Of a DNA stretch of 64,000 nt, positions 31,057 to 44,539 are shown one piece after another. Source of the stretch: Onthophagus taurus (lineage: Eukaryota > Arthropoda > Insecta > Coleoptera > Scarabaeidae). Under the pieces are notes generated by a model. The model was not told where the DNA came from, did not search any database, and saw only the letters and a program-made list of their open reading frames with translations. The position numbers and the translations under genes were made by a program. Location: the NCBI RefSeq assembly GCF_036711975.1, contig NC_091972.1, positions 23,875,001 through 23,939,000 on the forward strand. Reading direction: 5' to 3'. The first letter of the stretch is position 1. The number at the start of each line of letters is the position of its first letter.

Positions 31057-34000
31057 ATGAACATCTCGAACGAGATGCCTCTTAGAGAAGGATCCAAAGG
31101 CGGTTTGCACTGTAGCAAAGACGCCCTTACGGACGTTTTCGGTTGGTTTTTGCAAGTATTGCTCGCGTGTCTTGCTTTCACGTGCCTAATAGGTAAGTAA
31201 AACGTAGAAATAAAAAAAAATCTAAATAGGTTAGTGAAAGTTTCAAATTTAAACGATTTTGTAATTTTCGTTTAGCCAAGAGATTCTGTGAACCGCGACA
31301 CGAGAGAAGGTCTTGGTTAATTTGGTTTTATGATACTTCAAAACAGGGGATGGGGGCCCTTGCTATTCATTTGGCAAACGTTTGGCTTGCTGGACAATAC
31401 ACCGGTGATCCTTGTACCTGGTAATTAACTTGTTGCTTGAAAGATCAATTTTTTTAATCATAATCGTTTTTAGGTACATTATAAATTTTTTGTTAGATTC
31501 TTCTTTAGGTTTGTTGATTGTTTTTATTGGTATAAAATTATCGCAGTACTTATCTAGAAGAAAAGGTTGGGAGGCTATTAATTTTGGTGAATATGGTATG
31601 TTAAAGAGAAAATGTTGTAATCATACAAGGTGTTAGGTATTCCAACAATAATTTCAAATCCTATTATTTAATCGAATTAGACAAAATATTACCAAACACC
31701 CTGTATTATTACACAATACCCATTACTTATTAAAGCCAATTTTTAATTTATCATAATATTTTTAAATTAATTCTAAACTAATAGGTAAACCTCCCTCCAT
31801 GAATGCATGGTTGGCACAGTGTTGTTTATATTTGGGTCTTATGGTCATTGTAAAAACTTGCATAACATTATTTATGCAGTTGGATTTTTGGGAACGAGTA
31901 AAGGACTTCATTCTTTCACCAATTGATAATCCCAAGATTGAATTGGCATTCGTGATGCTCATCATTCCATTTTTTGTAAATGTGAGTAAAAATAGACAAT
32001 TTATTAACACTTCTTTAACATTATTATTATTGCACACATTTAAATTTATCTTTTTAATTAACACTTTTATGTTGAAAATTGATGGAGTGTATTATGTTAT
32101 CTTGTATTAACAAAAAAATCTATCGACATTTTTGATGAGTACCACTTACATAAATGGATTACAAGTTTGTTATTAATATTTATTTATTTATAAACGCCTT
32201 GCAATGTTTCAAGGATTTGAGGACGAACATGTCTTTAATAATTAATTGAGAAATTTTTAATTGTCTTTAATTTAAAATTAGTTGCAATTATTTATGGGGG
32301 ATAATGTAATAAAAAAAATTGTCTGTTAATTTTACAGTTATATTTCATGATTTTGATAAGATTACACAAAACATTTTTTTAAATTATTCCATGAGTTTAC
32401 ACAATTTTTTATAACATGAAATTTCTTGCTATTTATGTCGAATTTTTAGGATTATAAAATAATATTGTATAAATTTTACTATCTGGTACTTCGCAATCTA
32501 ATATGTGGTTGTTCCCGCTTCATTGACCACAAAAAGAGACGCGTGTGAAGTTGGCCATAAGTTTCAACCATAGATTTTAAACTGAAAAAAATTCGTTATC
32601 GGGGTATTTAATCGATCTAATTTCAACGGCATCGTATTTATGGTCGCCTCTTGTTTCAAATTCGAAAAGAAAATTTTCCTAATCATTTTCTATAGTCCGG
32701 GAAAGCCGATTTTCTTCAAACTTTCGCAAAATTCGGCCTGTTAGGGGTTTTTAATCGATCTAATTTCAACGGCATCGTATTCCGGGCCGCCTCTTGCTTC
32801 AGATCCAAACAGAAAATTTTCCTAACCATTTCTCATATTCCCGAAAAATCGTTTTTTTTTTCAAACAATCTCAAATTTTGGCCTGTTCGGGGTTTCTAAT
32901 CGATCTAATTTCAACGGCATCGTATTCCTGGTCGCCTCTTGCTTTAGATCCAAAAAGAAAATTTTCCTAACCATTTCTTATATTCCGGGAAAATCGTTTT
33001 TCTTCAAACAATCGCCAATCCAACAATTAATTGGACAATTGTTTATAATAATAATAAATAAGTTTATAAGTTAATAAGTTTGTGCTTTTCTAGTTTCAAT
33101 AGTCATTGGTACAAAAAATAAAACTTGCTGATCTTCAACATTTCCTACCATTAGCATCTACAATGACTACTACGTAATATAAGGAAAAAATATTTTTGGA
33201 ATTTGCTAATTGTTTTTGGTAAAAACCCGTTCATAATATTTTCTACTTCTCCCTGACAAAATATTTTAATATTTTTATCCTTTGCAAATATTCTCAATGC
33301 ATAATCAACGACTAAATTATCCAACCATATGTCTTGTTTGTTCATTTTGCAATTGATTGTATCAAAGCTTTCGTAGTAAAGTTTTTCGTTATTAAATTTT
33401 GCAACGACATAATTTTTTGATATTTTTTTTACATTAGGAATTTGATTAATATAAGATAACTTTTTCGGCAGGTCTGTTTTAACTTTCTTTGAGCACGCTT
33501 TTGTGTGAATACGTCTGTTTTTTTTTTGTTTTTCCCAAGATTCTTCAAATTCTTTTGCAAACTATTGTGCGCGCGTTACACATTTAGTTCTTTTAATATT
33601 ATATCTGACTTCGTTGTATTCACTTAGAACATAATTTCTGATTTTACGAATAAATCTGGACGGTTTGTCTCTTAATTCATTTTGATTGAGAATATTGTTT
33701 TTAAAAATGTTGAACCATTTTTCATCCAAATTGTTGTGTTGTATTGGTTTTAATAAACTTGTCCACATCGGCATGCTGTAAAAAGGTCTGCCAAAATTGA
33801 CTTGAAAAATAATTGTTTTTCTTAAACTGTGGTTCATTTTTATACTGATTGCAATTGTCTTGAATTTTCTTAAAGTAGTATATTATTTCTTTTTCGTAGT
33901 CTCCTGCGACTTACAGCCAATACATTTCTTGTTACCAAAAAATTTTTATGTATGTATGCCCGTGTTTAGTTAAACCCTTCATCGAAGACTCACATTTCAA

Positions 34001-37000
34001 GCCCACCACTTTTTTCATTAAGAAGAATACAATGCCGTAAAAAATAAGATCGATTTAGGGTTAGGGTTTTTACCAAAAACAATTAACAAATTTCAACAAT
34101 ATATTTTCCCTATATTACGTAGTAGTCATTGGATGCTAATGGTGGCAAATGTTGAAGATCAGCAAGTTTTACCAGGAATACGATGCCGTTGAATTAGATC
34201 GATTAAAAACCCCGAACCAGCCGAATTTTGCGAAAGTTTGAAGAAAATCGATTTTCCCGGACTATAGGAAATGGTTAGGAAAATTTTATTGTCGAATTTG
34301 GAACAAGAGGCGACGACCATGAATACCGTTGAAATTAGATCGATTAAATACCTCGATCACGCATTATTTTCAGTTTAAAATCTATGGCCAACTTCACACG
34401 CGTCAAAAAGAGACCACCTTAGCCTTAATCCTCAATCATTGCTGTAGTGTCTGACCGAAACCGATATTTACCGCCGAAACCGAAATTCGGCTTGTGTCAT
34501 TTGTCACATTTTTTAGTGGTAAATAAAAGACAAAATCTAAGGATTTTAATAATACTATATTCATCACAAAGTAAAAGACATAACTAAACTTAATAATTAT
34601 AATTAAATGGAGGTACACTCAACCTATACGAAGTTTTTACAAGATTTTACATGTATAGTATTTTGATTATAACAAGAGAATCACCCAACCGATTTTTATA
34701 AATAATCTTTCATTCGAAAGCTTAATCCTTGGCCAATGCCCGATTTGAAATCTCTTTCGAATTGCGCTAAAACACCAAAATATTGCGAAGGTACACGAAA
34801 ATAACATAAAAATAATGTAAACGATGAACTCCATGATCAAGATCTATACGTCATTCGATTCGTCATAGTTTCTTCTATCGAAATCACAAAATTCCCAATC
34901 TCAATTCTCTCCCGTTAACCTTGTATAGCTCTCGGAAAGACCGTGTTCGGCTCGTTGTTTATGCACGTCTAGACGCCCAAAGAAAAAATTAAATTGTATT
35001 GAATTGATTATAACTAGAGAACGGTTTGGCGGATTTTAATGCCCGATTCGAATTATTTTAGAATTTTGATTAAAACACAAAAAATTAATCAAACACATCA
35101 ATTATTTCCTTAATTAATTGATCAATTTTAGTCATCAACGTCTCGATCGATAGTATGATCCACAATTAATGCGAAGGCGGAAATGCCCGATCTCAAAATT
35201 TACTAATTACTTATTAAATGATTATTTAAATGACTCCACGCACCTGCTGACTAGAAGTCTAGCCCCAATAAGAAAAAAATAATTTTGATTAAATTCGCTA
35301 TACCTTAAGAATGGTTTGACGGATTTTAATGTTTTATATCTCAAATGAAAGCTTGCGTCTGGCTGAAGCATATGTTTAAATTCCCGATTCGAAATATTGA
35401 AGGATTTTAATTTAATTATTATTATTTGAAAGTATGATTCACGATGGTGAATGCGGTGAAAGATGTAAATGCCCGATCTCAAAATTCGCTGATTAAATGC
35501 GTACGGTTGTTTAAACGACTCAGTGAATGTACCAACTGATTTTGTCTACAAAATTCTTCAACGTTTTTTATTTTTATTGTCACGCTTTATTCTTTATGGA
35601 ATATTTTATGGAAAACATTTTAACTTTTGTAGTGAAGAGAAAAATATACTATACACCTTGAAAAAAAAGCTTTTTGTGTGAAACATTATACAAAAATATA
35701 AAATTTGGAAAAAGAAGACTAGAAAAGTAGTAAGAACAACAATAAATTATATTAAAGGTAGAAATACTAAAACCGAAAATGAAAAAAAAATTTCTGTTTT
35801 AGTACAAATACATTTTAAATAGTCTATTACTTAGTTCGTTTGTTTGCATAGTTTATTATGATTTGTAGAATATTTCGACCATATTCACATTAATTTGTTC
35901 TCTAGTAGTAATCCGTTTACACAAAATTATTTTTTATGTAATTGGGGAATAGACTTTGATTATCGACATCGATTGAGTGGTTCTCTTCTTATAATCAAAT
36001 TATTATACGTGTAAAATCCTATCCAACCTTGGGGGCTAGAAAAATGGAGGTAACTTCGCATAGGTGTACACTCATACCTCGTTATACAGCGGTGATACGT
36101 TCCTCGAAAGTCGGCCGTATATCTACATGTACAGGGTCCCAAATTCGTTGACCGCATAGGCTATATCCGAAATTAAAAGATATAAACGAAAAGTAGCTTA
36201 CATGTTATGATCTCGTTTTTCGAGAAACTGCTAATGCAGAAAACTCCGAACAGCTATCGTCTTTTGTTTTCGCCCTATCGGCAACTGAAAAATTTGCGAA
36301 AACGACAAATACGAATATCTCACTTATTACCAAAGACGGAGTATTATAATTAGTTATTAAAACATTTTATGGGCAACTTTTTACGAAGAATTCAGTAGCG
36401 TAGGTAGAATTTTTTACCTATCCTTTATTTTCGAGATTTTACAAGTAACTTTATTTTTTTAAATACAAACCATAGTTGGCTATTTATGTTGGCTAAAATA
36501 ATTCGTTGATTTTTTCTGATAACAAATATATTATATAGTTTATTGGGTATATTTCTTATAGTTATTGAATATTTAGCAAAAATTCGTTTTGTTCTTTCTA
36601 AAACTGTTGTACATATGTATTTAAAACTTAATGTTGCTATGGTGATAACCATACCAGGATGGAAAACAGTGTTTCCAATTATTGCCAAAGTTTGTATTTA
36701 AAAATTCACTAACAACTGTGGCATTATGTGCTGGTGCTCCGTCATATTGAAGATATATCATTTGAGACATATTTAATGGCAAATTGTCGACTAAAGGCTC
36801 AATGTGCTGCCTTAATATATTGAAGTATCTACCTGACTTTAAGTTTTCATGGTAGATACTATATGCCAACATTCTATTATTTAAAAGGGAATACCATACA
36901 TTGAACCCGAATCTTCCTTGAGAACATTCAGAGAAATACGTGAACTTCATCGGTCCAGATGACATTTTGAACAAACAGCAGATTATTCAATTTTTCTAAA

Positions 37001-40000
37001 TATCATCGACAAAATTCTAATCTTAGATTGGTATCTCCGTCACATAAATGATGAGTTACCCGCGCTTTGTATGGTTTATACTTATTTTTCTGTAATATTC
37101 GGGAGCAGCTTTTGGGTCAGACGTCCTGTTCAATTTCTCTGCAAGATGTTAATGACGATAATAATTAACGCAACTGAAGCCAACACATTGACTTCATCCT
37201 CCTGTAGCTCATTTTGGTATGTTTATGCACGCGGTTTCGTGAAGGACCAAAAATGCATTAAATTTACTATTACGGGCTCAAGGTTCTTGCGTGCGGTTGT
37301 CTTCTTTCCGGATACCTTGTGAAATATAATTCCGCGGCTAACGTTGCATTCTTATCTGACAACATATAGCATTCCATCATGTTACGTTTTTCATAATTTT
37401 ACAAATTCATTGTAAAGTTTTTCATCCAAGCTTTTTTGTTGGATCTCCAAACAACAGGTAATCTAGTCTTATCTATTCCTTTTAGAGCTCTTGGATTTTC
37501 GGATGTATATATTAAAAATAGTTTAAGCTTAAAATCTCCAGCCGTATTTGCTCCAAGCAATAGACAATTCGTTGATTGTTGTCTTCAATCCAGATTATTA
37601 ATAATTGCTTCATTTTTTCCATTTTATCATTTGATTTGCAGACATAAGCGACTTAGCGAATTGTTTGAACTGTAGATTTCGCTAGTCCTAAGGCCTTACA
37701 AATGTCAATAATTTTAGAATTACCGAGTTTAGGCCGTAAAGCGAAATAGAGGTATATTTTAAGAAGGTCATTATAACGGAGTTATGAGTGTATATTATAA
37801 TTTAAAAATAAAAGTTTTTCAGCATTTTTTCCTAATAAATTTTAACGTCGATTAGCAAATACCAATCCAGCAGTACTAAAGCGTTGATTACTAGCTATAC
37901 TCGTCGGTGGTGCCGGGAGGTATTTTAGAACAGCCTTTCGTAATGAAGGTTATGGGCTTGAATTCTAATACTCATATATTAGCATTTCTTTGCAAGCGTG
38001 GTTCATTTATATAATATTTAAGAATTTGATTTAACACTGATTCATCTTTATTAGATTTTTTGAGAGTTGTCCAAATCGTGAAAATCCCATAATCCTTCTT
38101 CCTCTTTTCTCTAATCAGCCGAACCTTTAGGTGATAAACTATTTACCATATTTTCTCTATTTTGGTCTCCGTTTTATAAATTTATTATTTCCTTTGTAGC
38201 GGTATCTGCTTTACCGCGAATAAGATATTTTGTTTTAAATCGGGTGTCTAGTAAAGTTGATTTAATAAATGTAACATAACCTTTTACATATCGTTACCAA
38301 AAAATTATTTTTAACCAAGTCTCTACAACATAGTAATTTGGATTTAAAAGTTAGCAGGTCGTTTTTCTTTCGTCGTTGTGACCAAAGGCTATGTATTTGA
38401 TGTTTATAGAATGGACATGGTTCAATGTCCGTTATCAATGTTTTCAAAATAAAATAAAATAAATTGACTTCGGTTACATCCATTTTCATTCAGTCTAATG
38501 GTAGTCAAAATACCACTGAAGGAAATTTTATATCTAGGTAATATACATATAATGATGGAGTTATTTCAATAAATTTAACTTTTGAATATTGGACGTTGCT
38601 GTGTCCAGGTTCGGAAAACTTTTGTTGTATCCATTTTATTTGTGGATGATTTGATGAAATACTGCAATCCAAGAAACAACGCTATTCCTATTCTAGGAAG
38701 TACAGAAATCAGCCCAAATAATCAGTTTTTTTAATTCCGGAAAATCTGAACTGAAATTTTTAGCAGATTGCCGCATCTTTGATTTCCTGCTCTTCCGGAT
38801 ATCATTTCATGCCAATTATTAGTTGTTTATTACGCTGTTTCCACTAAATACCAGTAACACAAATCATTAACTCCTACTGACAGGAGAGATCAGTAACTGA
38901 TTGAAACTATTATTTTAAACCAAGTCCTATATCACGCTTTTGAATGCTCTGTTATTATTGCAGGGGACTTGGTACAATATACACCTAATTGTTGATAATT
39001 CAGTAGTTTTTAGAAGGAAATCAGTCATCAAAGATTGTGTTTGATTTCGTGATAAACCGTTATAAAGTTCCCTGTAAGATGTCAGCTCGTTCCTCATCAG
39101 GATCATGTTGTTCAAAATGATTATCTAATTTCCTCGCAAGATCAAGACCATTAATTAGAGTTGCATTTAAAATGGGAGGATCTTCTTGGTCATTATCGCA
39201 ATGTTCTCTGTCATGATGAGTCTCAAGGGTGAGGTCTATAATTTCATTTTTGCTCAAGCTTTTATCAACTAATAATTCCTCTATATCGGCAAATGATAGA
39301 TCATCGAATCCAATCTCCACCAATTTTATGTGCCAGTGTTGTGATATCAGTAAAAGCAGCGTTATTATGAATGACAGGATCAGGATCTTTGCTTTTGACA
39401 CATTCTGGCCAAATATTTTTCCAACATGAGTTCAAGGTTGATGGCTTTAAGTCACCCAACGCTAACACAACTGGATTAATGCAGTCCATAATAGAAATTT
39501 TTTTCCACACATCAATGACTGTTAATATATGACTGTTAACGTATTGGAATGAACGTTTTATGTACTTAGTACGTTTTAAAAGTAGCAATGATCCCTTGGT
39601 CTAGCGGTTGTATTAAGGATGTAGTGTTAGGCGGAAGAAAGCAAAATTGCACATTTGGTTGCTCCAAGATCGGATGGCCAGGTGCATTGCCTAGAATTAA
39701 AAGAACTTTAAATTCTAGACATTTCATGTAGCGTCTAACTTCTTGGATGAAGTATTTCTGGAACCATTCTGTAAAGATTCCACTGGTCATCCAGGCCTTT
39801 TTGTTTGCTGTCTAGTGAATTGGCAATTTATTGAAATCTACACTTTTCATCGAGCGTGGTTAAACCACGATTTACTAGCAGTGGTTTTAACATACGTTTT
39901 CCTGAAGCATTGGAACAAAATAACAATGTTACACGGTGGAGAACCACCGGCAGTTTTCTGTGATTTTGCAACATAACTTCTACTAGGCACTTTTTTCCAA

Positions 40001-43000
40001 ACAAGGCCGCTTTCATCTACATTCCAAACTTGATCTGGGAGTATGTCGTTGCAGAAAATCTGTCATCCAACCTGTACTTACAGCAAATTCAGGAACGCTA
40101 ACTTTATTTTATTTATAACTTTTTAAATATCTACAACAACTAAACGTCTTTTCTTTTCAACTCTCAAAACCAAACTAAATTGCGTAAAAAATACATTACT
40201 TCTTTACTTTATGCATAATTCGTAGAATCCCATTCATATACACATATGTATTGTTATAGCAACAGCTGAACACAATAACAGCCCACTCATCCTTCCATCG
40301 TGTTCTATGAGATTGAAGAAAAATTCATAGAATACTGAAAATCGAGTTAAAACAAAACAATTCGTATAAAAAGGTTTTGTTTTCTTTTTAAGTCGTGTTA
40401 AATCAAATTCGTGTAAAATGAGAGTTAGGTGTGATTAGATACAGTATGCTTGTGCTCGATTTTGATTTTGTAATTTAGCATTAAGTATTGATATAAGAGG
40501 TATAATTATTGAAACATACAAGCATTGCCAAAAGATACTTTGTGTCAGACACTTATGTTGCTTTATAAAAGAACTTTAAAACTTTCTTTATATTTTTTAT
40601 AAAATACCAATCACTACATAACAATGTGTTTGTACCGCCATGTTGAACGCTGTACAAATTTATTGCATGTTTTTCTTCAACCATTCGTTGCAACATTAGG
40701 TACGTGCTATACCACCGCACTTCTATGTTCCAGTAAAGAGGGAGTGGGAAGCCCGTACTAATTTGGACAATCTGTCAGTTTTTGATTCCTTTGAAAGTGA
40801 CTGACTATTTTTCTGCACCTTTTATCGCTGTTTCTATGCCTTCTTTGAATAAGTCATTAATAATAATGACCATCTGCAAAGTCTGGAATACACAACCTAT
40901 AGAATCAAATTGTGCTATATTTTGTTGTTTATGTCACCCGCAATTTGATTTTGTTTTTTTGTGAAACGTAATTATGAAACGACGATTAAACTCAGTAGTG
41001 AGTACGACTTTGATGGATTTATCCATATATCGGCCGTGAAACTTAACCATTCACATGAGTGACGTCCGGAAATATGTTTCAGATTTAAAACGGTATTTAT
41101 AATTGGCATTTGTATCTGCTAAATTAAAACGTCTAAAAGCAGTACTTTCCTTTATACAGTATGGCAGTATATCAACAATTATTAAGATTCTCTAAGCAAT
41201 TGCATGATCCTTCGCTATTCTTTTTGTTATATCCGTCAAGCTACATTGTACGAGATTCGATATATTGTTATTATTATGTTTCTGACATCTTCCTTTTCTA
41301 ACTTAGCTTCATTTTTCTACACGTCCATCTGTGATTGTCGTTTCAAAACTTGTCGATAATTTTTTTTGTTTTTGGTTCGTTACTGCCCAAAGAATAAAGT
41401 ATTTTGCAAACTTTACATATGGCAAGTCAGCAGTGCTTTGAAATCCTAAATCGGATGCTTCGACTTAGACCCTCTAAAAATTTGAATCAAGTATGCAAAA
41501 ATTGTCTATAGAGTATTAATAAAATTATAAACAATGAATTAGAAAACAGAAATGATTATTGACATTACTTTATTGTATAAAACACTTTTTTTATTATTAG
41601 AAAGACATATTAATATCGTCATTGAAGAATATGGTTTGTTTGTCTTTTAACAAAGTTTTATTTAGATAGTGATTAAGTGCGATGTGATATCTCGTGTAAC
41701 TGTTTTAATCAAAATTGTAGTGAATTTTTTACCAAAAAATAATTGCTTTTGCAAAATTTACCAATAGGATTTTGGTAGTCTTAATCGCATATGTGATGGT
41801 TTCTCCCTTAAAGATACAATATTGGGTACTCTTTAATCTCTAGTATCCGTTAATCTGATAGACTGGCTTGTGGATGTTTATCTATTAAACTTTTATCTAA
41901 TTAATACACAGAACCAACAATGCTTGACAAGTTCCATATTATTATCAATAATCCCTAACTAGAAGTAAAGTTTCGAAATGGCACTCAGGCTCTCTACAAC
42001 CCCAAAATGACCAGACTTTTATAGTAGTACAGAACTATCAGTGAAATGCCATCTAAACATCGTAATTTTGCAATATGCAGTGTTACAAAAATCTTCATCT
42101 CTTTTTCGAATATCAATCCAGGTATGGATAAAGTTTTGGGAATACTGGTTTTCTCATGCGTCTCTGCATCTCCAAAATTACCAGACTTTTTATCTATAAG
42201 TATTATAGAACTACCAATTTGTCTCCATCTAAACATCATAGTTTTGCAATACGCAATGTTACAAAGAACCTTCATCTCTTCTTTGTGGAACGTCAACCCA
42301 GGTGCGAATAAAGTTTGATGTGGCAAATACAAAGCGTAAAAGCCGCTGGATAGTTCAATATTTTTTGGCCTTCAAACTTCACCTCGAAACTGGTATCTAA
42401 GCTTATCTAATGTGTTAAACTCTCATTGTAATAGCCTTTTTCATTGCAGTATCCGTCATTTACTGCTCATCAAAACTGAACCAAATTATTTTTATAGTTT
42501 AAATGCAAACTAAGATAACTTGAAGTATCTAGGTAGCACCAACAATAATTTTTTTTAAAAAGTAGTTTTTAATAGATATATATTTAAATTTTATTATCAA
42601 ATACTTTAATGCAACAATTGATTCTAACGATTGCGATAAGAGTAATTACATGAACTAAACGTGTTTCATTATTTCGAAATAGATTACACTTAATTGTCTA
42701 ACTTGAATTTTTAACGAAAACACTTTATTGAGCAAGCAATAATGTTTTTATTCGAATGTTTAAAATTAAATTACTCATCCATTAAATTTCAGTAATAATG
42801 TTTTTATACTAAGAATATGATAATTTTTTTCTTTTTTCTTTAGATATTAATGTTTTGGGTGACGGATAATTTCCTGATGCACAGAAATAAAAAAACAGCA
42901 AGTATACGAAGAAGTAGCGTTGAACAAACGTTACTGGACAAGGTTAGAGTTCAATATAGATCGATAAGGAGGAAAGATAAACGTCGAAACTCCGAGAGCG

Positions 43001-43083
43001 ACATACTTTTATCTGGGGACGAAGACCTTCTCGACCATGAGGACGTCATCTATCAAACGCCAACGAAAGTGATAGTAACGTAA
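31057..43083 (+). CDS. STIMATE/TMEM110-like ER membrane regulator of store-operated calcium entry
   Basis: Five exons: 31057-31192, 31276-31420, 31474-31595, 31785-31981, 42844-43083. Phases match throughout, giving 279 aa. Vertebrate STIMATE is a multipass ER protein at ER-plasma membrane junctions that promotes STIM1 activation. Family blocks: [16 protein letters not shown] (first membrane segment), [84 protein letters not shown] and [12 protein letters not shown]. The last is followed by a basic, then acidic cytoplasmic tail ([18 protein letters not shown]). The human protein is 294 aa, so length agrees. The last intron is 10.9 kb and full of dead transposons. Polyadenylation signals are at about 43970-43990. 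The start at 31057 was chosen because an upstream ATG (31029) runs into a stop. Confidence 0.95.
32110..32580. other. AT-rich start of the last STIMATE intron, nothing recognised
   Basis: Very AT-rich sequence without a readable protein or clear repeat. TTTTTATAACATG-type runs only. Confidence 0.5.
32580..33015 (-). repeat. ~145-bp tandem monomers, three copies (reverse of 3765-4200)
   Basis: CATCGTATT..GGTCGCCTCTTG occurs at about 32629, 32774 and 32919 (period 145 bp). It is the reverse complement of the monomer at 3765-4200. It lies directly downstream (in minus sense) of the Ulp1-like coding remnant at 33030-33840, as the first array does relative to its own fragment. Confidence 0.85.
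33030..33840 (-). pseudogene. MULE-like transposon gene with Ulp1 (C48) peptidase domain, broken
   Basis: Minus strand from 33840: [54 protein letters not shown], then after a stop [12 protein letters not shown] and a basic stretch. Next come [46 protein letters not shown] and, after a frameshift, the His-motif region. W-L-D-x-x-V and the H-W-M-L pattern (seen intact at 34070-34165) are features of Ulp1-like peptidases. The upstream part has the F..I.....N look of a transposase C-terminus. The MULE assignment is an inference; the peptidase domain is more certain. Confidence 0.55.
34070..34400 (+). pseudogene. Second Ulp1-like fragment with one 143-bp monomer
   Basis: [20 protein letters not shown] followed by [15 protein letters not shown] (34070-34165), then a monomer copy (34165-34345) of the array described at 3765-4200. 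It is in plus orientation, opposite to the remnant at 33030-33840 about 200 bp away, so two copies lie tail to tail in the STIMATE intron. Confidence 0.6.
34430..36066. repeat. Diverged repeat-rich intron sequence
   Basis: Between 34680 and 35520 several diverged copies of a segment with GGATTTTAATGCCCGATTCG and AATGCCCGATCTCAAAATT recur at about 280-300 bp spacing, each with a CATTCGAAAG/CAAATGAAAG element. No protein is readable. 35540-36060 is plain AT-rich sequence. Probably an old satellite or decayed transposon. Confidence 0.4.
36069..37790 (-). mobile_element. Tigger/pogo-like element, decayed, with a mariner fragment inside
   Basis: CACTCATACCTCGTTATA at 36069 is matched inverted by TATAACGGAGTTATGAGTG ending at 37790, each next to TA. 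On the minus strand 37690-37375 encodes a Tigger core piece ([58 protein letters not shown]). 36975-36621 (-) encodes a separate mariner/Tc-type piece ([34 protein letters not shown]), so a mariner-like sequence is inserted in, or joined to, the Tigger. Both are dead. Confidence 0.65.
37840..41480 (-). pseudogene. hAT (ZBED-like) transposase remnant in two blocks
   Basis: Minus strand 41480-40500 reads, across many stops, [19 protein letters not shown] (catalytic-region motif with TADIW) and [22 protein letters not shown] and [13 protein letters not shown] stretches near 40640-40740. 38290-37840 gives [15 protein letters not shown] and the C-terminal [20 protein letters not shown], the hAT dimerisation motif. 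Between the blocks lies a Tigger transposase remnant (38930-40090), so this hAT was probably interrupted by a Tigger. All frames are broken. Confidence 0.65.
38930..40090 (-). pseudogene. Tigger transposase remnant (DDE core to C-terminus)
   Basis: Minus strand from about 40060: [20 protein letters not shown] (first Asp), then [18 protein letters not shown] at about 39710-39650, [19 protein letters not shown] with ATFK (third Asp), and the acidic tail ([18 protein letters not shown]) at 39320-39220. The second catalytic residue, Asp in the family's LLLDNAPGHP, is Gly here. Frame breaks confirm a dead copy. The right side at 40390-40430 (GTGTTAAATC.. GAGAGTTAGGTGTG) resembles a Tigger terminal repeat; the left end was not found. 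Confidence 0.75.
42001..42330. repeat. Tandem duplication, 171-bp unit, two copies
   Basis: CCAAAATGACCAGACTTTTA at about 42001 returns as CCAAAATTACCAGACTTTTT at about 42172. Each is followed by CATCTAAACATCGTAATTTT- and CAACCCAGGTGCGAATAAAG-type sequence. Open frames inside are parallel in both copies and not recognised. Confidence 0.75.
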
Positions 43084-44500
43084 AACGAGAAATTGGTATA
43101 AAGTGTTCGTTTCGCGTGGTTGTAAGCTTATTTTATTTTTATACTTATAAAAGAGAATGAGAACGTAATAGAGTTAAACTTTAAGTTTTAAAAGTGAAGA
43201 ATATCTTGAATTTGCATCGTGTGCCAAAAAAAAAACAAATAATAATAATAAAGACCATGAAATTGAGATGAGTAAAAAAGGTGTGATTCTTAATAAATAA
43301 TGCTGGTCTAGTCATCAATAGTTATTAATTAATAATTATTGTCAGTGAATGTGAAATGGAAAATTTGTTATGAATTTGAATTGTTACCTTCTGTGACTGT
43401 GATGTTCTTGCAGACTGATTTTAGATTTAGTGGCCTACCAATTTTTTATATGTATATTTGAAAAAGTGCAGCAATAATTTTTTAAAACTAAGTGAAACAA
43501 AATCTACAAATATTAAAAAATGCAAATTTGAGATATAAAAGAAACTATTTCATTTTTACATTCATTTTTTTTATTTATAATCTTATTAGTAAAAGTGGAG
43601 TGATATAATAGGATTTGAAGACCTACAATCAACGCAAATGGGGTAAATGATCTGGTTACGCGGTCTAAAAAAATCAAAACAAGCACATTAAAAGTGTTTA
43701 AAAACGAGACGTTAAAAAAGTTGAAATACTTTGGTGTTCTTTAAGGATACTTTTTTTGCTTAATTTTTGTCTTATGTACTTTTTGTTACTTTGTAAGATA
43801 TATTTTTGTGTTATTTTCTTATTACCAACTACTTAGTTTACTATTAACAGCTACAAACTACGAATACAAATCACCAAATATTAGTCCTAATATTTATTGT
43901 TTTGTGATTGTTACAATTTTAATGATACAATTGTTATTATTATACGATATGTACATAAAACATGAAGAGGGAATAAATTTATTTTAATAAAAATGTTGAT
44001 TTTTTTTGCAGTCCTCTATAAACATATATTTTTTTAATTAATTGCACATCTTCCTGCATAAAAAAAATTCATATTTTTTAAATCTTTATTATAAATTATA
44101 AACATTTTTAAAATAGAGTTTACAATAATTAATATGAATTTTAAATGATCTAAAAAGTACTATTTACAGATTAAATTAGAAAGAAACTACATAAATTATA
44201 ATGACTATTTTTTTGTAAATTATAGGGTAATTTTTGTATTAGTAGGAAAATCTTAATTATTTACAGCATTACATTCTAATTTTATAAAAATAGCTGTGAT
44301 TCAAATATATTTTTCAATTAAAAGTTAACGTTATTATTAATGTTTATTTTAGTATGTACAGCTGTTCTTGATTTATGCTGTTAAAGTTTATCATGTATTT
44401 TAGGGCTAAAATGGTGGTGCTACAATAAAAAAAGTTCATTTATTTTAAAAAGCCCATCTTTTAAATTAATTCAGATGATTTTTTTTATAATAATGTTGAC
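43084..44500. other. STIMATE 3' UTR and AT-rich intergenic sequence
   Basis: From the STIMATE stop to a cluster of AATAAA signals at about 43970-43990 is the likely 3' UTR (about 0.9 kb). 44000-44500 is AT-rich with no recognised feature. Confidence 0.6.
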
Positions 44501-44539
44501 AATCTAGTTTTTACCTATCATGAGCCCTAAAAAAGCGAA

